A stretch of DNA of 64,000 bases, from the NCBI GenBank assembly GCA_020445255.1, contig JAGRGY010000011.1, forward strand, positions 36,862 to 100,861, written 5' to 3'. Both the position numbers and the translations under genes were made by a program. The notes beneath the pieces were generated by a model. The model searched no databases. It saw only the letters and a list, made by a program, of their open reading frames with translations, and was not told where the DNA came from. Below, in pieces: positions 60,791 to 64,000 of the stretch. This stretch comes from Gammaproteobacteria bacterium. GTDB lineage: Bacteria > Pseudomonadota > Gammaproteobacteria > Chromatiales > Chromatiaceae. How positions within the stretch are numbered: the first letter of the stretch is position 1; each line of letters starts with the position of its first letter.

Positions 60791-61360
60791 ATGATCCAAC
60801 TGCTCAACCGCGTGCAGGACCTGCTCGACAGCTTCCGCGCCATCGATTTCCTGGCCCCGCTCGCGATGCGGCTGTACCTGGTACCGGTGCTGTGGATGGC
60901 CGGCACCAAGAAGCTCGCCCACATCGACGATACGATTGCCTGGTTCGGCAACCCGGACTGGGGTCTCGGTCTGCCGATGCCCGAACTGCTCGGCTGGCTG
61001 GCCTCACTGACCGAGGCCGGTGGCGCCGTGCTGCTGCTGGTCGGCCTGGCGACGCGCTGGATCTCGATCCCGCTGATGGCAACGATGGTGGTCGCCGCGG
61101 TGACCGTGCACTGGCAGCACGGCTGGGCCGCGATTGCCGAGACACCCGAATCGGCGCAGCGGCTCGACGCGGCCGTCTCGCTGCTGCAACAGCACGACAA
61201 CTACGAATGGCTGACCGGTTCGGGTCAGTTTGCGATATTGAACAACGGCATCGAATTCGCCGCGACCTACTTCATCATGCTGCTGGCGCTGTTCTTCATC
61301 GGTGGAGGCAGGTACCTGAGCCTGGATTACTGGATCGCGCGGCGCTTCCGCGACCGTTGA
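60791..61360 (+). CDS. hvfX: DoxX-like membrane protein of the Hvf operon
   Basis: Four-helix inner-membrane protein of 189 residues of the DoxX family (LAPLAMRLYLVPVLWMAGTKKL, LASLTEAGGAVLLLVGLA, WISIPLMATMVVAAVTVHW, FAATYFIMLLALFFIGGG). DoxX-like genes regularly follow DUF692-DUF2063 pairs and are called HvfX in current nomenclature. A quinone-linked or copper-related role is proposed for such partners. GGGAGAAG gives the ribosome site. It is the last gene of the operon. Confidence 0.85.
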   Translation: MIQLLNRVQDLLDSFRAIDFLAPLAMRLYLVPVLWMAGTKKLAHIDDTIAWFGNPDWGLGLPMPELLGWLASLTEAGGAVLLLVGLATRWISIPLMATMVVAAVTVHWQHGWAAIAETPESAQRLDAAVSLLQQHDNYEWLTGSGQFAILNNGIEFAATYFIMLLALFFIGGGRYLSLDYWIARRFRDR

Positions 61361-61373
61361 ACGCAATACCGAC

Positions 61374-61394
61374 CGGACCGACACGATCGGTCCG
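61374..61394. terminator. Convergent hairpin between hvfX and the sigma-54 activator
   Basis: CGGACCGA-CACGA-TCGGTCCG is a perfect 8-bp stem with a 5-base loop in the 34-base gap between the two convergent stops. The position fits a bidirectional terminator, though no T-run is present in either direction. Confidence 0.5.
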
Positions 61395-63320
<1,926 letters not shown>

Positions 63321-63339
63321 GCCAATCCTCACCCGATGG

Positions 63340-63389
63340 AATCCACGCATCCGCGTAAATGCCCTTACGCGTCTGCGTAATCCACGCAT
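63340..63389. promoter_or_regulatory. Probable upstream activating sequences for the sigma-54 activator
   Basis: AATCCACGCAT occurs twice as a direct repeat (63340-63350, 63379-63389). Between the copies a perfect inverted repeat CGCGTAA-ATGCCC-TTACGCG spans 63352-63371. The set lies about 75-125 bases upstream of the -24 element, the usual enhancer distance. Confidence 0.7.
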
Positions 63390-63465
63390 TTGCATCATCG
63401 CCGCCCGCCCATGGGCCAATCATTTTTCCCTTTTGTCTCAATTACTTCAGAAATCCGCTGGCATC

Positions 63466-63481
63466 TGGCATGGGCTCTGCA
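63466..63481 (+). promoter_or_regulatory. Sigma-54 (RpoN) promoter
   Basis: TGGCATG-GGCT-CTGCA matches the consensus TGGCACG-N4-TTGCA in both the -24 GG and -12 GC, with exact spacing. Transcription should start near 63493 and read into the truncated gene at 63727. Confidence 0.8.
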
Positions 63482-63537
63482 ACGAGCTACATCGAACGTC
63501 TTCATCGGCCTCGGGGGTCGTCGTCGACGTCCGGTAA

Positions 63538-63558
63538 TACGCACCTCCTCGGTGCGTA
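63538..63558 (+). promoter_or_regulatory. Leader hairpin downstream of the sigma-54 promoter
   Basis: TACGCACC-TCCTC-GGTGCGTA is a perfect 8-bp stem with a 5-base loop, about 45 bases downstream of the predicted transcription start. Its function is unknown; it could stabilise the leader or serve a regulator. Confidence 0.5.
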
Positions 63559-63726
63559 CATCGCCGCGTGTGGCGCCTCCGTGCGCCGAGATCGATCCGT
63601 CTGGGTGCCAAACACACGCGCATGTGCTCGCCAGAGGGACTCGAGCAGGGGTCGTGCCAACACGGCCCGGCCGGCCGGGGCCGCCGGGGGCGATGGCTGT
63701 CATCAACGATCTAAGAGGGGAATGCA

Positions 63727-64000
63727 ATGTCCTTCAAGAGTCTGGGAGATCCCTTCGATGCGGGATCCGACCTTACGCACGGACCGGGTTGTTCGTGCCC
63801 CATCTGCGTGTTCGCCCGCAGTCAGACCCAAGCCGATTACGAATGTACCGAGACCGAACTGACCGCCAGGATCGAGAAGGCGGTGTTCGAAGGCAGCGAG
63901 ACGCCGGCCGGGCCCATGCCGTCCCTGCGCCATCCGATCGAATCCGCATCGGACAAGGCGGATGCCAATCCACTCGCGTCCTCCGAGGACATCATGGACC
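63727..64000 (+). CDS. Truncated protein, possibly NrtA/CmpA-like substrate-binding protein
   Basis: Only the first 91 residues are in the window. The head is soluble and acidic, with a small Cys cluster (GPGCSCPICVF, about 20-30) and a further Cys at 40, and no signal peptide in the first 90 residues. Long hydrophilic heads with a GCSC-type motif before a late twin-arginine signal occur, as I remember it, in some NrtA/CmpA/NMT1 binding proteins for nitrate, bicarbonate or taurine. That signal would lie beyond the window. AGAGGGG sets the ATG. The sigma-54 promoter controls it. Confidence 0.45.
   Translation, partial: MSFKSLGDPFDAGSDLTHGPGCSCPICVFARSQTQADYECTETELTARIEKAVFEGSETPAGPMPSLRHPIESASDKADANPLASSEDIMD

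Larger units (their letters stand above)
63321..63726. other. Regulatory region between activator and truncated gene
   Basis: About 400 bases with no gene of its own. In order it holds direct and inverted repeats (63340-63389), a sigma-54 promoter (63466-63481), a leader hairpin (63538-63558) and an AGAGGGG ribosome site before the ATG at 63727. The predicted leader is about 230 bases long. Confidence 0.75.

Overview
The window is a dense stretch of high-GC chromosome from a gammaproteobacterium. Several blocks keep gammaproteobacterial gene order: arsC-wrbA-DUF2069-hda-perM-DUF2066-purM-purN-DUF3108, apbC/metG, and rnfABCDGE with nth close by. Periplasmic thioredoxins of the TlpA/SoxW type, a DsbD-like reductase, c-type cytochromes and an RNF complex fit a respiratory bacterium of the Chromatiales/Ectothiorhodospiraceae kind. 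That placement is inferred from gene content. I saw no insertion sequence, prophage, CRISPR array, rRNA or tRNA.

Layout. 1-4670 (minus): tlpA-like, soxW-like, TolC-like, membrane-fusion protein, acylphosphatase and a truncated PilB/GspE ATPase in one tightly packed run. 4874-9763: a PilZ-like protein, YihY, and the arsC-wrbA-DUF2069-hda operon joined by 4-base overlaps. 9786-17579: NUDIX, PerM, PgsA, DUF2066, purMN, DUF3108, dcd and DUF3050. 17594-20708: an unknown gene overlapping ATP-type PEP carboxykinase, then DUF2853. 20954-28496: CarS-like protein, phosphoesterase, two c-type cytochromes, a chemoreceptor, and DsbD-like plus thioredoxin-like proteins. 28519-35684 (minus): pyruvate kinase, a LolA-like protein, a GMC flavoprotein and a large diheme cytochrome. 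36087-49451: apbC, metG, an unknown membrane protein, a six-gene envelope operon (two YbjQ, M48 protease, lipoprotein hydrolase, LssY-C lipoprotein, SIMPL) and ergothioneine genes egtB-egtD. 49822-57883: rnfABCDGE, a hybrid histidine kinase and nth.

The most notable system lies at 58590-61360. It is an HvfA/Buf-type RiPP operon: a secreted precursor with nine cysteines, seven of them at an exact ten-residue period (EGKCGG units), a DUF692/MNIO maturase (HvfB), a DUF2063 partner (HvfC) and a DoxX-like membrane protein (HvfX). A perfect 11-bp hairpin separates the precursor gene from the maturase gene. Related systems make oxazolone/thioamide or thiooxazole copper-binding peptides.

The right edge (61395-64000) has a PAS-containing sigma-54 activator divergent from a gene cut by the window end. 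Between them lie a good -24/-12 promoter, upstream inverted and direct repeats that look like the activator's binding sites, and a leader hairpin. The truncated gene may encode an NrtA/CmpA-like substrate-binding protein, but this rests on family memory and is weak.
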